A stretch of DNA of 64,000 bases from assembly GCA_945901855.1 (NCBI GenBank), contig CAMDLT010000007.1:48165-112164 (forward strand), written 5' to 3'. Source of the DNA: Asaia bogorensis. Its GTDB lineage: Bacteria > Pseudomonadota > Alphaproteobacteria > CACIAM-22H2. Shown here in pieces: positions 22,696 through 31,427 of this stretch; the stretch's first letter is position 1; each line of letters opens with the position of its first letter. Made by a program: the position numbers and the translations under genes. A model generated the notes under the pieces. The model was not told the DNA's origin, did no database searches, and saw nothing but the letters and a program-made list of their open reading frames with translations.

Positions 22696-24575
22696 TGGCG
22701 CTGTTGGCGCGCACCGATCCCAATCGCCAGCGCAGCTTCACGCGGCGTCTGGCTTTGTTGGCCGCAGGCAAGGTCGCGTTGCTGGGCGTGCTGGGCGGGC
22801 GGATGTACTATCTTCAGGTTGTCGAGGCCGACAAATACAAAATGATGGCCGACGACAACCGCATCAATCTGCGCCTGCTGGCGCCGCCGCGCGGACGCAT
22901 CCTCGATCGCGAGGGCACGGTGCTGGCGGACAACCAGCTCAATTACCGCGTGGTGCTGGTGGCCGAGCAAACCGGATCGATCGGCGCGACGCTCGATACG
23001 CTGTCCGAAATCGTTCCGATCTCGGACAGCGAGCGGCGGCGCGTGATGCGCGAGGTCGCGCGCAAGCGCAAGTTTCTGCCGACGACCGTCAAAGAAAACT
23101 TGAGCTGGGACGACGTCAGCCGCATCGCGGTCAATGCGCCCGACCTGCCCGGGGTCACGATCGACGTGGGCTCGACCAGGCTCTATCCGCACGGCGAACA
23201 CCTGGCCCATCTCATCGGCTACGTGGCGCCGCCAGCGGAGGCCGATCTCACCGGCGACCCGCTGCTCGAACTGCCCGATTTTCGCGTCGGGCGAAACGGC
23301 ATCGAGCGTATGTACGATCTTGCCATGCGCGGCGAGGCTGGAAACACCCAGCTCGAGGTCAACGCGCTTGGCAGGCCGATCCGAGAGCTGTCGCGCAACG
23401 AAGGACAGCCAGGCACCGATCTTGTGCTGACGATCGACGCGCATTTGCAGCTGATGGCGGCCCAGCGTCTTGCCAAAGAAGAAAGCGCTGCCGCCGTGCT
23501 GCTCGACGTTGCCAACGGCGACGTCCTGGCACTGGCATCGCATCCGAGCTACGACCCGCACGAGTTTGCGCGGGGCATTTCGGGACCGGCATGGCGGGCT
23601 TTGCTCAACAACACGCGCGCGCCGCTCACCAACAAAGCGATTTCGGGCCAGTATCCGCCGGGCTCGACCTACAAAATGATGGTCGCCCTGGCGGCGCTTG
23701 AAAACGGCGTTTTGCCGGATATGCGCGTCTATTGCCCCGGCCACATGGACCTTGGCGACAACCGCTTCCATTGCTGGAAGAAGGGCGGGCACGGCGCGCT
23801 CGACATGAATGAAGCGCTGATGCAGTCGTGCGACGTCTATTTCTACGAAATGGGCAAACGACTGGGGGCGGACCGCATGGCCGAGATGTCGCGCCGTTTC
23901 GGACTAGGCCAGACGTTGGCGCTCGATCTGCCGGGCGAGCGCAGCGGCATCATCCCGACGCGCGCGTGGAAGCTGGCGCGCACCGGCAAGGGCTGGGCGC
24001 AGGGCGAATCGCTGGTGGCCTCGATCGGCCAGGGCTATGTGCTGACCACGCCCTTGCAACTCGCCACGATGACGGCGCGACTGGTCAATGGCGGCCTCGC
24101 TGTGGTGCCGCATCTGACGCGCGATTTGGTCGAGGAACGCCGAACGTCGGAGCGGCCGACGGCGAAATTTGCCTCGATTGGCGTGCCGCAGGCGAACCTG
24201 GCGCTGATGATGCGCGCGATGCGCGGCGTGACCAACGATCCGCGCGGCACCGCCTTTCGCGCGCGCATTTTAGAACCCGGCTATGCCTATGGCGGCAAGA
24301 CGGGCACCTCGCAGGTGCGCCGCATTACCGAGGAAGAACGGCGCGTCGGCCTGCGCAAACCCGACCAGGTGCCGTGGCGCGAGCGCGACCATGCGCTGTT
24401 CGTGGGCTACGGCCCGGTCGAGCAACCGCGATTCTCGATCGCGGTGATCGTCGAGCATGGCGGCGGCGGGTCGGCAGTCGCGGCCCCGATCGCGCGCGAT
24501 CTGCTGCACGAGGCGATGAAACGCGACAAACTGCGCCCGCCGGGCGGGGGTGCGCGCGTGGCGCAGGGTGCTTGA
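22695..24575 (+). CDS. mrdA: Penicillin-binding protein 2
   Basis: PPRGRILDREGTVLADNQLNYRV; YPPGSTYKMMVALAALENG transpeptidase SxxK; YGGKTGTSQV; start ATG at 22695. Confidence 0.95.
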   Translation: MALLARTDPNRQRSFTRRLALLAAGKVALLGVLGGRMYYLQVVEADKYKMMADDNRINLRLLAPPRGRILDREGTVLADNQLNYRVVLVAEQTGSIGATLDTLSEIVPISDSERRRVMREVARKRKFLPTTVKENLSWDDVSRIAVNAPDLPGVTIDVGSTRLYPHGEHLAHLIGYVAPPAEADLTGDPLLELPDFRVGRNGIERMYDLAMRGEAGNTQLEVNALGRPIRELSRNEGQPGTDLVLTIDAHLQLMAAQRLAKEESAAAVLLDVANGDVLALASHPSYDPHEFARGISGPAWRALLNNTRAPLTNKAISGQYPPGSTYKMMVALAALENGVLPDMRVYCPGHMDLGDNRFHCWKKGGHGALDMNEALMQSCDVYFYEMGKRLGADRMAEMSRRFGLGQTLALDLPGERSGIIPTRAWKLARTGKGWAQGESLVASIGQGYVLTTPLQLATMTARLVNGGLAVVPHLTRDLVEERRTSERPTAKFASIGVPQANLALMMRAMRGVTNDPRGTAFRARILEPGYAYGGKTGTSQVRRITEEERRVGLRKPDQVPWRERDHALFVGYGPVEQPRFSIAVIVEHGGGGSAVAAPIARDLLHEAMKRDKLRPPGGGARVAQGA

Positions 24576-24638
24576 AGATTCGCCCTCGACAAGGGCTGGA
24601 CGCTTTGCTATATCGCGCTCACTTCTTCGCTTCGGCGA

Positions 24639-24714
24639 GGGCGCTTAGCTCAGTTGGTAGAGCAGGTGACTCTTAATCACCGGGTCGTAGGTTCGAGCCC
24701 TACAGCGCCCACCA
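24639..24714 (+). tRNA. tRNA-Lys (CTT anticodon)
   Basis: GGGCGCT ... CTCTTAA anticodon loop ... GGTTCGAGCC T-arm ... AGCGCCC ACCA; 76-nt cloverleaf readable by eye. Confidence 0.95.
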
Positions 24715-24716
24715 CT
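24669..24716. repeat. att repeat (attL side), within tRNA-Lys
   Basis: actcttaatcaccgggtcgtaggttcgagccctacagcgcccaccact, identical to 31604..31651. Confidence 0.95.
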
Positions 24717-24751
24717 CCCGAAGCAATATCAATGGTTTAGCGAACATACTA

Positions 24752-24789
24752 TGCACCCGGAAAATCACCGGGTTTCTATGCACCCGTTA
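24752..24789 (+). repeat. Candidate integrase arm-type site pair, left end
   Basis: TGCACCCGGAAAATCACCGGGTTTCTATGCACCCGTTA; 31 of 38 positions match 31428..31465 by hand alignment. Confidence 0.7.
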
Positions 24790-24847
24790 GGGGCGATTTC
24801 GTCGGTTTTCGGGCTTTGGTGGATGCAATTAACCTATAGTTGTAAAT

Positions 24848-25123
24848 CTATGGATTATTCGAAGCCGTCGCCAATACTGCACGCCCAAAAGACAAAAGCG
24901 GGGCAGGTTTTCCCGCCGCCGCTTCGATCTTCGCACCGTGCCGAATGTTGGGCCTAGTGCTTGGGCTGGTCGAGCACCATGCTTTGCCGCCGCGTTTCGG
25001 CACAACGATAACCAGCTTGCGCGCGTGCGCTGGGATCGGTTCGCCAGCGAAGACGACGACGAATGAAGCCCCGTCCGTAGCCGCCTCAAGCTGGTCAAGC
25101 CGTCGATTAATGTCTCGTTTCAT
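24848..25123 (-). CDS. Small hypothetical protein, RLxxLE-type N-terminus (member 4 of cascade)
   Basis: MKRDINRRLDQLEAATDGASFVVVFAGEPIPAHARKLVIVVP; start overlaps preceding stop as ATGA. Confidence 0.6.
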   Translation of the reverse strand: MKRDINRRLDQLEAATDGASFVVVFAGEPIPAHARKLVIVVPKRGGKAWCSTSPSTRPNIRHGAKIEAAAGKPAPLLSFGRAVLATASNNP

Positions 25124-25311
25124 TCGATCCCCCGGCCTTCCGCGTTGCACCGTGCAAGCCATTCCTCGACCGTAGCGCAAGGACGCGGCATTAGCGCATA
25201 GGCGCCCCGGTGGTCGGGCGGGATCGTTTCGTCGGTATAGAAGACATAGCGCCGCCGTTTGGCCTTGCGGGTTTCGAGCGTCGCAAGCCGCCGATCTATG
25301 CCGCCGCTCAT
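25120..25311 (-). CDS. Small hypothetical protein, RLxxLE-type N-terminus (member 3)
   Basis: MSGGIDRRLATLETRKAKRRRYVFYTDETIPPDHRGAYALMP; ATGA overlap with upstream ORF. Confidence 0.6.
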   Translation of the reverse strand: MSGGIDRRLATLETRKAKRRRYVFYTDETIPPDHRGAYALMPRPCATVEEWLARCNAEGRGIE

Positions 25312-25508
25312 TGCAGCACCCCGAGTGCAGCACGCGGCACGCCGGTCACGACGAATAGCGCCGCTGCCATTTCACCCGGATGCGCCGCGCACCATGCTGC
25401 CCAACGTGTCGCGCACTCGGATTGCGTAGCGCCTGCGACCAGCACTTGCCGCGCCGATCCTGCCGCCTGTTCAAGTGTCGCAATGCGCTTATCAATGTCG
25501 CGTTTCAT
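25308..25508 (-). CDS. Small hypothetical protein, RLxxLE-type N-terminus (member 2)
   Basis: MKRDIDKRIATLEQAAGSARQVLVAGATQSE; start at internal M giving ATGA overlap. Confidence 0.6.
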   Translation of the reverse strand: MKRDIDKRIATLEQAAGSARQVLVAGATQSECATRWAAWCAAHPGEMAAALFVVTGVPRAALGVLQ

Positions 25509-25735
25509 GCCGCGTCCTTTCCAACGTGGGGAAACCATTCGATCTTGTCGTCGTCGAGTTCGCCGTTAGGCAGGCAAGGCAACGCGGCAAGTTCTTCGCG
25601 GGTGTATCCGCGCGTCATCAATGCCGGTTGACCGTGACCGCCTTTCACAAGCGACCGCAGAAACTCAATCCGCACGGGTTCCGGGGGCGTCAATTCCCGC
25701 TCGACCTTTTCCAGACGCTTTGCAAGTCCGCTCAT
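25505..25735 (-). CDS. Small hypothetical protein, RLxxLE-like N-terminus (member 1)
   Basis: MSGLAKRLEKVERELTPPEPVRIEFLRSLVKGG; ATGA overlap with DUF5681 gene. Confidence 0.6.
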   Translation of the reverse strand: MSGLAKRLEKVERELTPPEPVRIEFLRSLVKGGHGQPALMTRGYTREELAALPCLPNGELDDDKIEWFPHVGKDAA

Positions 25736-26190
25736 TGTTTGGTCCCTTGTGTGCTTTCGAGCCGCGCCAATCGCGCCTCTAGTTCGACTGTCTCAATCGC
25801 GCGGCGTTTCAATTCGAGCACGCCCGCAACCGCCGCCGCTTCGTCGGTCGTGATTTCGCCCTTGCCGGTGGCGTCAACGACTGCCGCCAATGCCACAAGG
25901 ATGTCCGGTGCTGTCTTGATCGCGGGAATATTGAGACTGACGGGCCGCCCCTTCCACACGGGCCATACGCGCGACAAGATGATTTCTGCCGCCTTTAAGT
26001 CGCCGCCCTTCGCCGCCGTCAGCACGTTGGCGAGCACGGCTTCCGCTTGCCCGTCCGCCATCGCGTCTAAGAGCAACGTCGCGGCATTGCGCGAGCCTTG
26101 CGGGCGTCCGGCTGGATTGCCGGATTGCCCCTTCTGAAAACCGGGTCGCCGTTGTTGCTCGCCTGAATTGGCAATGGTGTCATCGTCCAT
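25732..26190 (-). CDS. DUF5681 domain-containing protein
   Basis: RRPGFQKGQSGNPAGRPQGSRNAATLLLDAM matches the DUF5681 N-terminal signature. Confidence 0.8.
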   Translation of the reverse strand: MDDDTIANSGEQQRRPGFQKGQSGNPAGRPQGSRNAATLLLDAMADGQAEAVLANVLTAAKGGDLKAAEIILSRVWPVWKGRPVSLNIPAIKTAPDILVALAAVVDATGKGEITTDEAAAVAGVLELKRRAIETVELEARLARLESTQGTKQ

Positions 26191-26968
26191 GGGATGCCTC
26201 GCAATCGGGGAAACTCAAGCGTATGTCGTGATCGCCATTAGAAGCCCGTACACGCGCGTCTGTGTCGCGGGCTGGGTCGGTATGGGTTCCGGAGTTCGTC
26301 GAATCCTGCGCTTGCCCTAGCGCGAAGCCGGGCCGGTTTGAGAGGTGGGCAAGCGCGTACCAAGCAATCATCGACGCTTCTGCCCTGCCGTCGTCTTTGG
26401 CGCGTCGCCAGTTCCCGCCGTGCGCCGGTAGAAGCTGCGATGCGCGCAGCCGTGCGCCGTCTTTGCCTGCCGGGACGGCTAGAGTCCGCTTCCACGTCGC
26501 CGGGGTTACGAGTTCGACCGGCACCCGGAGTGCTGCCAGTACGCCAAGGATCGATCCGAAGCCGCGACCGAAAGCGAACATCGACGACACGCCTTGTCCG
26601 GGCATTGCGCCGACACGCTCGACGACTGCGAACGCGGGCCGGTGTTGCTCGACCAGCTCGACCATCGCCGCAAGGTCAAGGTCGCGCTTCGTCTTGCCGT
26701 TCCGCTCGATTGCCAGGGTCGGCATGTCTTCGACGTGTAGATCGCCGCCAAGGTCGAGCCATGCCAAGGCACCCGAAAATCCCGGATCGATACCGAGCAC
26801 CGCCGGTGCTTTGGGAGTGCCGAGCGTCCCGCATGCGTCCAGCATGGGGGCGCGCGTCGCGCTCCCCGGGGGGTTATAGGGGGGCGACACACGCGCATGC
26901 GCGACGGGGCGCGACGCATGCGCGACGGTATGCGCGACGCATGCGCGACGGGGGTCCAAATCGATCAT
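26180..26968 (-). CDS. RuvC-like (RNase H fold) Holliday junction nuclease family protein
   Basis: VLGIDPGFSGALAWLDLGG...FAVVERVGAMPGQGVSSMFAFGRGFGSILGVLAALRVPVELVTPATWKR; start may instead be M at 26845. Confidence 0.75.
   Translation of the reverse strand: MIDLDPRRACVAHTVAHASRPVAHARVSPPYNPPGSATRAPMLDACGTLGTPKAPAVLGIDPGFSGALAWLDLGGDLHVEDMPTLAIERNGKTKRDLDLAAMVELVEQHRPAFAVVERVGAMPGQGVSSMFAFGRGFGSILGVLAALRVPVELVTPATWKRTLAVPAGKDGARLRASQLLPAHGGNWRRAKDDGRAEASMIAWYALAHLSNRPGFALGQAQDSTNSGTHTDPARDTDARVRASNGDHDIRLSFPDCEASHGR
26897..26950 (-). repeat. Array of about 5 GTCGCGCAT-type units at roughly 11-bp spacing
   Basis: Plus-strand ATGCGCGACG (or near match) starts at 26897, 26907 (gggcgcgacg), 26918, 26930, 26941. 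Confidence 0.85.
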
Positions 26969-28101
26969 GCTGCCGCCCTCACAATCCGTTGACGGGGTTC
27001 TGACGGGCGTCCGTAAGCTTCGGTCTTGATCGCCCCTGCCTTAATCAGCCGGTGCATCGCGGCATCAAATGCAGCTTTGGTCACTCCCTCGCTTTCGGGG
27101 TGCTTGGCGAAGGCGTTCGGTGCGAAATTGGTCGCCGTGCGCGCCGCCGATACGTTGCTCCCTGTTGCCGCGTGCCAGTCCAGAAGCGCCAGGAATCTCT
27201 CATCGGCCTTCGCTGCCGCAAGTGCACGGTCAACCGGCCCAGCCGGTGCGCCAGTCCGCACGAATACCCCGCCTTCCCATCGTAGCTTGATGTCGTCGAG
27301 CCGCGCGCCACGGTTCGACTTGGCGTGCTTCAAGATGCGCGCATTGCGGTCGATGCTGCCGTCTTCGTCGTCGCTGGCCTTGGGCTTCGCGGCATATTCT
27401 AGGCTCAAGCGCGACCTAACCGAGCCGTTCCAAGCCGTGCTGCCTGAGTAGTTATCGCCGCTCGCCATGCCAGCTTTGGACGGATGCGCCAGCAGCACAA
27501 TCGCGCAATTGAGTTCGATGCCTAGACCGGTAAGTGCCCCGATGAATTGCCGTACGATCCGCCGCGTGCTTTCGTTGGCAGCATAAATGTCCGCCGCCGT
27601 ATCAAGCATGATCGCCACCGGGCGGAGGTCGCGCGCATGTTGTTCGATTTCTGCAAAGCGCGCGGTCAATCGCCCTTTCGATGCGCCCTCTTCTGCCTCG
27701 AATATTGCCGCGTCCAATCCGACGCCCACCACGATCCGCATGTTTTCGAGTTCGTCGAAGCGTCGCCCAAGCGCAGAAGTGATATCGTGAAGGCGCAATT
27801 GCAGTTCGTCGCCGTCGTCTTCGCATGCCAGCACAAGCACCGGGCCGGACTTGACGGGCATACCGAGCCACGTTTCGCCGCAGACCGCCGCCGTTGCGAG
27901 CTGTAGCGCCAAGTAGCTTTTGCCCGTGCCGCCGTCGCCCGAAAGCAGCGTCACCGCTTTAATCGGAATCAGGTCCGGCACAAAAAACTTGCGAACGGGC
28001 AGCGTTTGGCCCTGCCAATCCGCCGGGTTCAACACCGGCAGCGGGATCGATCGCGCTTCGTCGGTCGCGGGTTGCAAGCGGTGCACGTTTGGCGGTGTCA
28101 T
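26965..28101 (-). CDS. AAA family ATPase / RepA-like replicative helicase
   Basis: AVTLLSGDGGTGKSYLALQLATAAVCGETWLGMPVKSGPVLVLACEDDGDELQLRL; LDTAADIYAANE. Confidence 0.82.
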   Translation of the reverse strand: MTPPNVHRLQPATDEARSIPLPVLNPADWQGQTLPVRKFFVPDLIPIKAVTLLSGDGGTGKSYLALQLATAAVCGETWLGMPVKSGPVLVLACEDDGDELQLRLHDITSALGRRFDELENMRIVVGVGLDAAIFEAEEGASKGRLTARFAEIEQHARDLRPVAIMLDTAADIYAANESTRRIVRQFIGALTGLGIELNCAIVLLAHPSKAGMASGDNYSGSTAWNGSVRSRLSLEYAAKPKASDDEDGSIDRNARILKHAKSNRGARLDDIKLRWEGGVFVRTGAPAGPVDRALAAAKADERFLALLDWHAATGSNVSAARTATNFAPNAFAKHPESEGVTKAAFDAAMHRLIKAGAIKTEAYGRPSEPRQRIVRAAA

Positions 28102-29042
28102 GCCGCACCTGCCATGCCGCGCGCCTGGGCGACATCGTTCCAATCGCCGTACTCGGCAGGCGGTGCGACAATCTCGACCGCCTTGCCTTCGCCATTGAAT
28201 TTCACGCGGGCGCGTTCGGCAGCGTCTTCGCCGGGTTCGCCGTTGTCGCGGAACACGATCACGCGGCGCACACTGTCAGGCAGCGCGATTGCGTCGAAGC
28301 GGCGCCCAAGTGCCGCCCATACCGGCACGCCGTGGAGTTCCATCGCGCTTAGGCCGGTTTCGACGCCTTCCGCAAGCCCGAGCGTGTCGGTTGCCTCGCC
28401 AAGCCTGACGGCACCCGCGCCCAGCGGCGCAAGCGTCATCTTGGGCTGCCGCACGCCAGCTTTGCCGCACCCGTCTTGTCGAATGTAGATGCGCTGGATT
28501 GCCGATATGCTGCCGTCCGGCGCCTGCGCCGCCGCAACAAGGGCCGGTAGGATCAGACCTGTCGGCTTGTGCTGTAATGCGCCGCGATACCGGATCGTCG
28601 CCGGGACCGGCAGATTGACCGCTCGAAACAAAATATATTTTGCGCCCAGCGTCCCCGCGATGGGCTTTGCCTGATTCCAGATTTCGAGTGCTGCGCGTGT
28701 CGCCCCTTCGTCGATGGCGGTCGTCTTGGCCGGTGCCGATACCGGGCGCATAGCCTGCCCATATCCCAGCCATGCACGGGCTTCGTCGCGGGCGTCGGCT
28801 TTGGACAGTCGACGGGCTGCTTCGATCAAGTCGAGCAAGTCGCCGAATTGACCGGTCGCAGCGTCAGACCATTTTCCAGCGCGTGCGCCGTGCCGATGGA
28901 TAAACAGACTGTCGCCGCGTTCGCCGTCAATCGATCCAATCGACCAATAGTTCCCGCACCTGCGCGCCAGCGGCAGTAAGGTCGGAATTAGATCGTCAAC
29001 GCGCAAGGCGAGTTCGTGCGCGATGTCGGATGCGCTATTCAT
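28098..29042 (-). CDS. Toprim-domain / primase-like protein
   Basis: GNYWSIGSIDGERGDSLFIHRHGARAGKWSDAATGQFGDLLDLI; RVIVFRDNGEPGEDAAERARVKF Toprim-like; start at MNSASD. Confidence 0.75.
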   Translation of the reverse strand: MNSASDIAHELALRVDDLIPTLLPLARRCGNYWSIGSIDGERGDSLFIHRHGARAGKWSDAATGQFGDLLDLIEAARRLSKADARDEARAWLGYGQAMRPVSAPAKTTAIDEGATRAALEIWNQAKPIAGTLGAKYILFRAVNLPVPATIRYRGALQHKPTGLILPALVAAAQAPDGSISAIQRIYIRQDGCGKAGVRQPKMTLAPLGAGAVRLGEATDTLGLAEGVETGLSAMELHGVPVWAALGRRFDAIALPDSVRRVIVFRDNGEPGEDAAERARVKFNGEGKAVEIVAPPAEYGDWNDVAQARGMAGAA

Positions 29043-29163
29043 TCGCAGCCTGTCCTTTCGCTTTGGCGTTTGCCAGTGCGCGCTCGACGATGCGCGCGAC
29101 AACGGCGCCAATCGGCTTGAATGGTGCGGGCGGTGGGGTCTGGGGTTTGCGCTCAAGCTGCAT
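29035..29163 (-). CDS. Small hypothetical protein (42 aa)
   Basis: MQLERKPQTPPPAPFKPIGAVVARIVERALANAKAKGQAANE overlapping both neighbouring genes; weak evidence. Confidence 0.35.
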   Translation of the reverse strand: MQLERKPQTPPPAPFKPIGAVVARIVERALANAKAKGQAANE

Positions 29164-29395
29164 TGGCGCTGGCCTCCGACGTGTTCGTGCGGGGCGCCGA
29201 TGTCCGGGCTTCTGCCCACGCAATCAAGTCGGCGGGTGAATACAATGCGCGCCGTCCGTAGAGCCGATACACGGGGCCGCCGCCAAGGCAGGCGAGTTTT
29301 TCGAGGGTACGCTGCGCAGTCGGAAAGCCGCGCTCTGTCAAAAACTGAGCCGCGTCACGTCGCCCAAAATAGTCGGGGCCAGTCTGTTCGGTCAT
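29153..29395 (-). CDS. HTH (MerR/AlpA-type) DNA-binding protein, candidate excisionase/regulator
   Basis: YFGRRDAAQFLTERGFPTAQRTLEKLACLGGGPVYRLYGRRALYSPADLIAWAEAR, typical helix_turn_helix_17/AlpA pattern. Confidence 0.78.
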   Translation of the reverse strand: MTEQTGPDYFGRRDAAQFLTERGFPTAQRTLEKLACLGGGPVYRLYGRRALYSPADLIAWAEARTSAPRTNTSEASANAA

Positions 29396-29487
29396 CGTTG
29401 AGCATCCTTTCGCATGGTGCGCGTTGGCGTGTGCCGGTGCGCTATTGTTGCGAAAGGTGCCCTTTCGGATTTTCGTTTAACCCATGG

Positions 29488-30168
29488 CTATCGCGAAAAT
29501 CGCTCGGGCTGTAGCAGCATGAAACGCTTCAATTCAGCAATTACGACATCTTCGCTGCCGTCGCGCACGGCGTCGGCAAAAAGGCTGTAGGTCAGATTGC
29601 TCTCAAGCTCGACGCGATTTTTTGCGTAGTTTTCGATGTTCGTCTGCGTCAAGTTTACCGCCCTTGCAACGCGCGCACTCGCCTCGGGCGCAGGAACGCC
29701 GAGCACGATCAATGCAGCACGCGCGGCAAGAATTGCAGCTTTTCGGTCTTCGATGGTCGTTGCCGTTTCGCTCGGCTTTCCGCCGATGGTTGCCGGGTTT
29801 AGGACATCCGAAACGATGCCCTTGCGAAGGTCGAGCAACCCGCCTGCAATTGCCACCAGCGGGGCAATGTCATCGTTCGATAGATGCGACTTTGAGCCGT
29901 CGCTGGGCGATAGCAACAGAACTCGGATGGCCTCAATTTGTAGAATTGCCGCGTCACGTCGCCGGATAGCATCGGGGGCTTTTCGGTAGAGTTCGCCAGC
30001 AAGCCGAATCGCAACAATCGGATCGGCGCCAATGCGCTTATCTAGGTCGTCAATCATGCGCCCTCCGCTGGGCGTCCGCACAATGGCAACGGGGCAGGCG
30101 GTGCGGTTCCGCTTTTCGATCCGTCGATCTAGCCCCGTTGTTTTCGATGTAGTGTCTCGCGCCTGCAA
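29488..30168 (-). CDS. Hypothetical protein of integrative element
   Basis: 226-aa ORF between integrase and HTH gene; likely start at internal MIDDLDKRIGADP. Confidence 0.6.
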   Translation of the reverse strand: MQARDTTSKTTGLDRRIEKRNRTACPVAIVRTPSGGRMIDDLDKRIGADPIVAIRLAGELYRKAPDAIRRRDAAILQIEAIRVLLLSPSDGSKSHLSNDDIAPLVAIAGGLLDLRKGIVSDVLNPATIGGKPSETATTIEDRKAAILAARAALIVLGVPAPEASARVARAVNLTQTNIENYAKNRVELESNLTYSLFADAVRDGSEDVVIAELKRFMLLQPERFSR

Positions 30169-30171
30169 TTT

Positions 30172-31425
30172 CTAGATCGCGCCGCCGCTGTTCGCAGATT
30201 TCTTAGCCTTAAGTTCGACGACATTGCCGGTCGGCGGGTCCAAGATTCTGTCGATAACGGCGCCCAGCTTTTCAAGAGCGTCGCGCTTTTCGGCTAGATA
30301 GTCGTGCCGGTCGTAGGTCCGCTTGATGCCCTGCACAACGTGTCCTAGGACGTGCTCGGCAACGTCGCCAGACACGCCAGCGCCAGCCATTAGCGACCGC
30401 GCCGTGCGCCGCAGATCGTGCAAGCGCCAATTCGGTATCTCTCCTTGCCCGGCCTTCAAGCGTGCCGCATTGATCGCGGTATCGAGCATTTCCTTCGTCT
30501 TGGAAAATCCGCTGTAGGGCGTCTTGCCGTTCGTCGAGAAAACAAACTCGCACCCGTCGCGCGGTGGCTGCGACTTGATTAGGTCGAGCACGGCAGGGGG
30601 TAGGGGCACTTTGTGCGCCCGCTTCGTCTTGTAAACGTCAGCCGGGACCGTCAGCACGTCGCCGTCGATCCATGCCCATTTCATGCGGGCGATTTCGTCG
30701 CGCCGTTGCCCCGTCAGTAGCAGCACCCGCACCAGCGCCCGGAATGTCTCGTTTGTCGATTCCGTTGCCGCCCACAATTGGCGGATTTCGCTGGGCGATA
30801 GCACGCGGTCACGTTCGCGGTCTTTGGGCTTAGTGCGGGCCATGCCGCGAATGATGGGGCTGGTAAATGCTTCGTTGCGTGTCATGGCCCAGTTGAAGGC
30901 TTTGCGGACATGGGCAAGCACTCGATCCGCCGCAACCGGGCCGCGTTCGTCGTCGATCTTGTCGAGCATCGCCGTGATATCCGACCGCCGCAGTTCGTAG
31001 ATCGACCGTCCGCCAATTATGGGTTTTACGACACGTTCAAAAATTCCCTCGATATCGTCGCCCGAGCGTAGCTTTGCCTCGCCCCGGACGTAGCGCTTGA
31101 CGAAGGTGTCGAGCAAATGGGCGACCGTATCCTTGCCCTTGGATTTCTCGACGATGATCCGCTTGAGTTCGAGGGGGTTTGCCTCGCGTGCAACGTCGCC
31201 CATTTGGGCTAGGGCCTTCGTGCGGGCCTGTTCCGGCGTCAATTCGCCCCAAGTACCAAGCCCGATCCAATGCCGCTTGTGGGTCGTCTTATCCCTATAG
31301 CGAAGGCCAAACGACACCACACCGGACGGCAGGCACCTAGCGACGAAGCCCTTGCTATCGGTATCGAACAGGATGTCGCCCGGCTTCATTGCTTCGACGG
31401 CGCGAACGCCAATTTTCTTCTTCAT
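30172..31425 (-). CDS. int: Tyrosine recombinase/integrase (phage type, DUF4102-like N-terminus)
   Basis: MKKKIGVRAVEAMKPGDILFDTDSKGFVARCLPSGVVSFGLRYR; LLTGQRRDEIARMKW; LHDLRRTARSLMAGAGVSGDVAEHVLGHVVQGIKRTYDRHDY (R-HxxR-H-Y catalytic set). Confidence 0.95.
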   Translation of the reverse strand: MKKKIGVRAVEAMKPGDILFDTDSKGFVARCLPSGVVSFGLRYRDKTTHKRHWIGLGTWGELTPEQARTKALAQMGDVAREANPLELKRIIVEKSKGKDTVAHLLDTFVKRYVRGEAKLRSGDDIEGIFERVVKPIIGGRSIYELRRSDITAMLDKIDDERGPVAADRVLAHVRKAFNWAMTRNEAFTSPIIRGMARTKPKDRERDRVLSPSEIRQLWAATESTNETFRALVRVLLLTGQRRDEIARMKWAWIDGDVLTVPADVYKTKRAHKVPLPPAVLDLIKSQPPRDGCEFVFSTNGKTPYSGFSKTKEMLDTAINAARLKAGQGEIPNWRLHDLRRTARSLMAGAGVSGDVAEHVLGHVVQGIKRTYDRHDYLAEKRDALEKLGAVIDRILDPPTGNVVELKAKKSANSGGAI

Positions 31426-31427
31426 AG

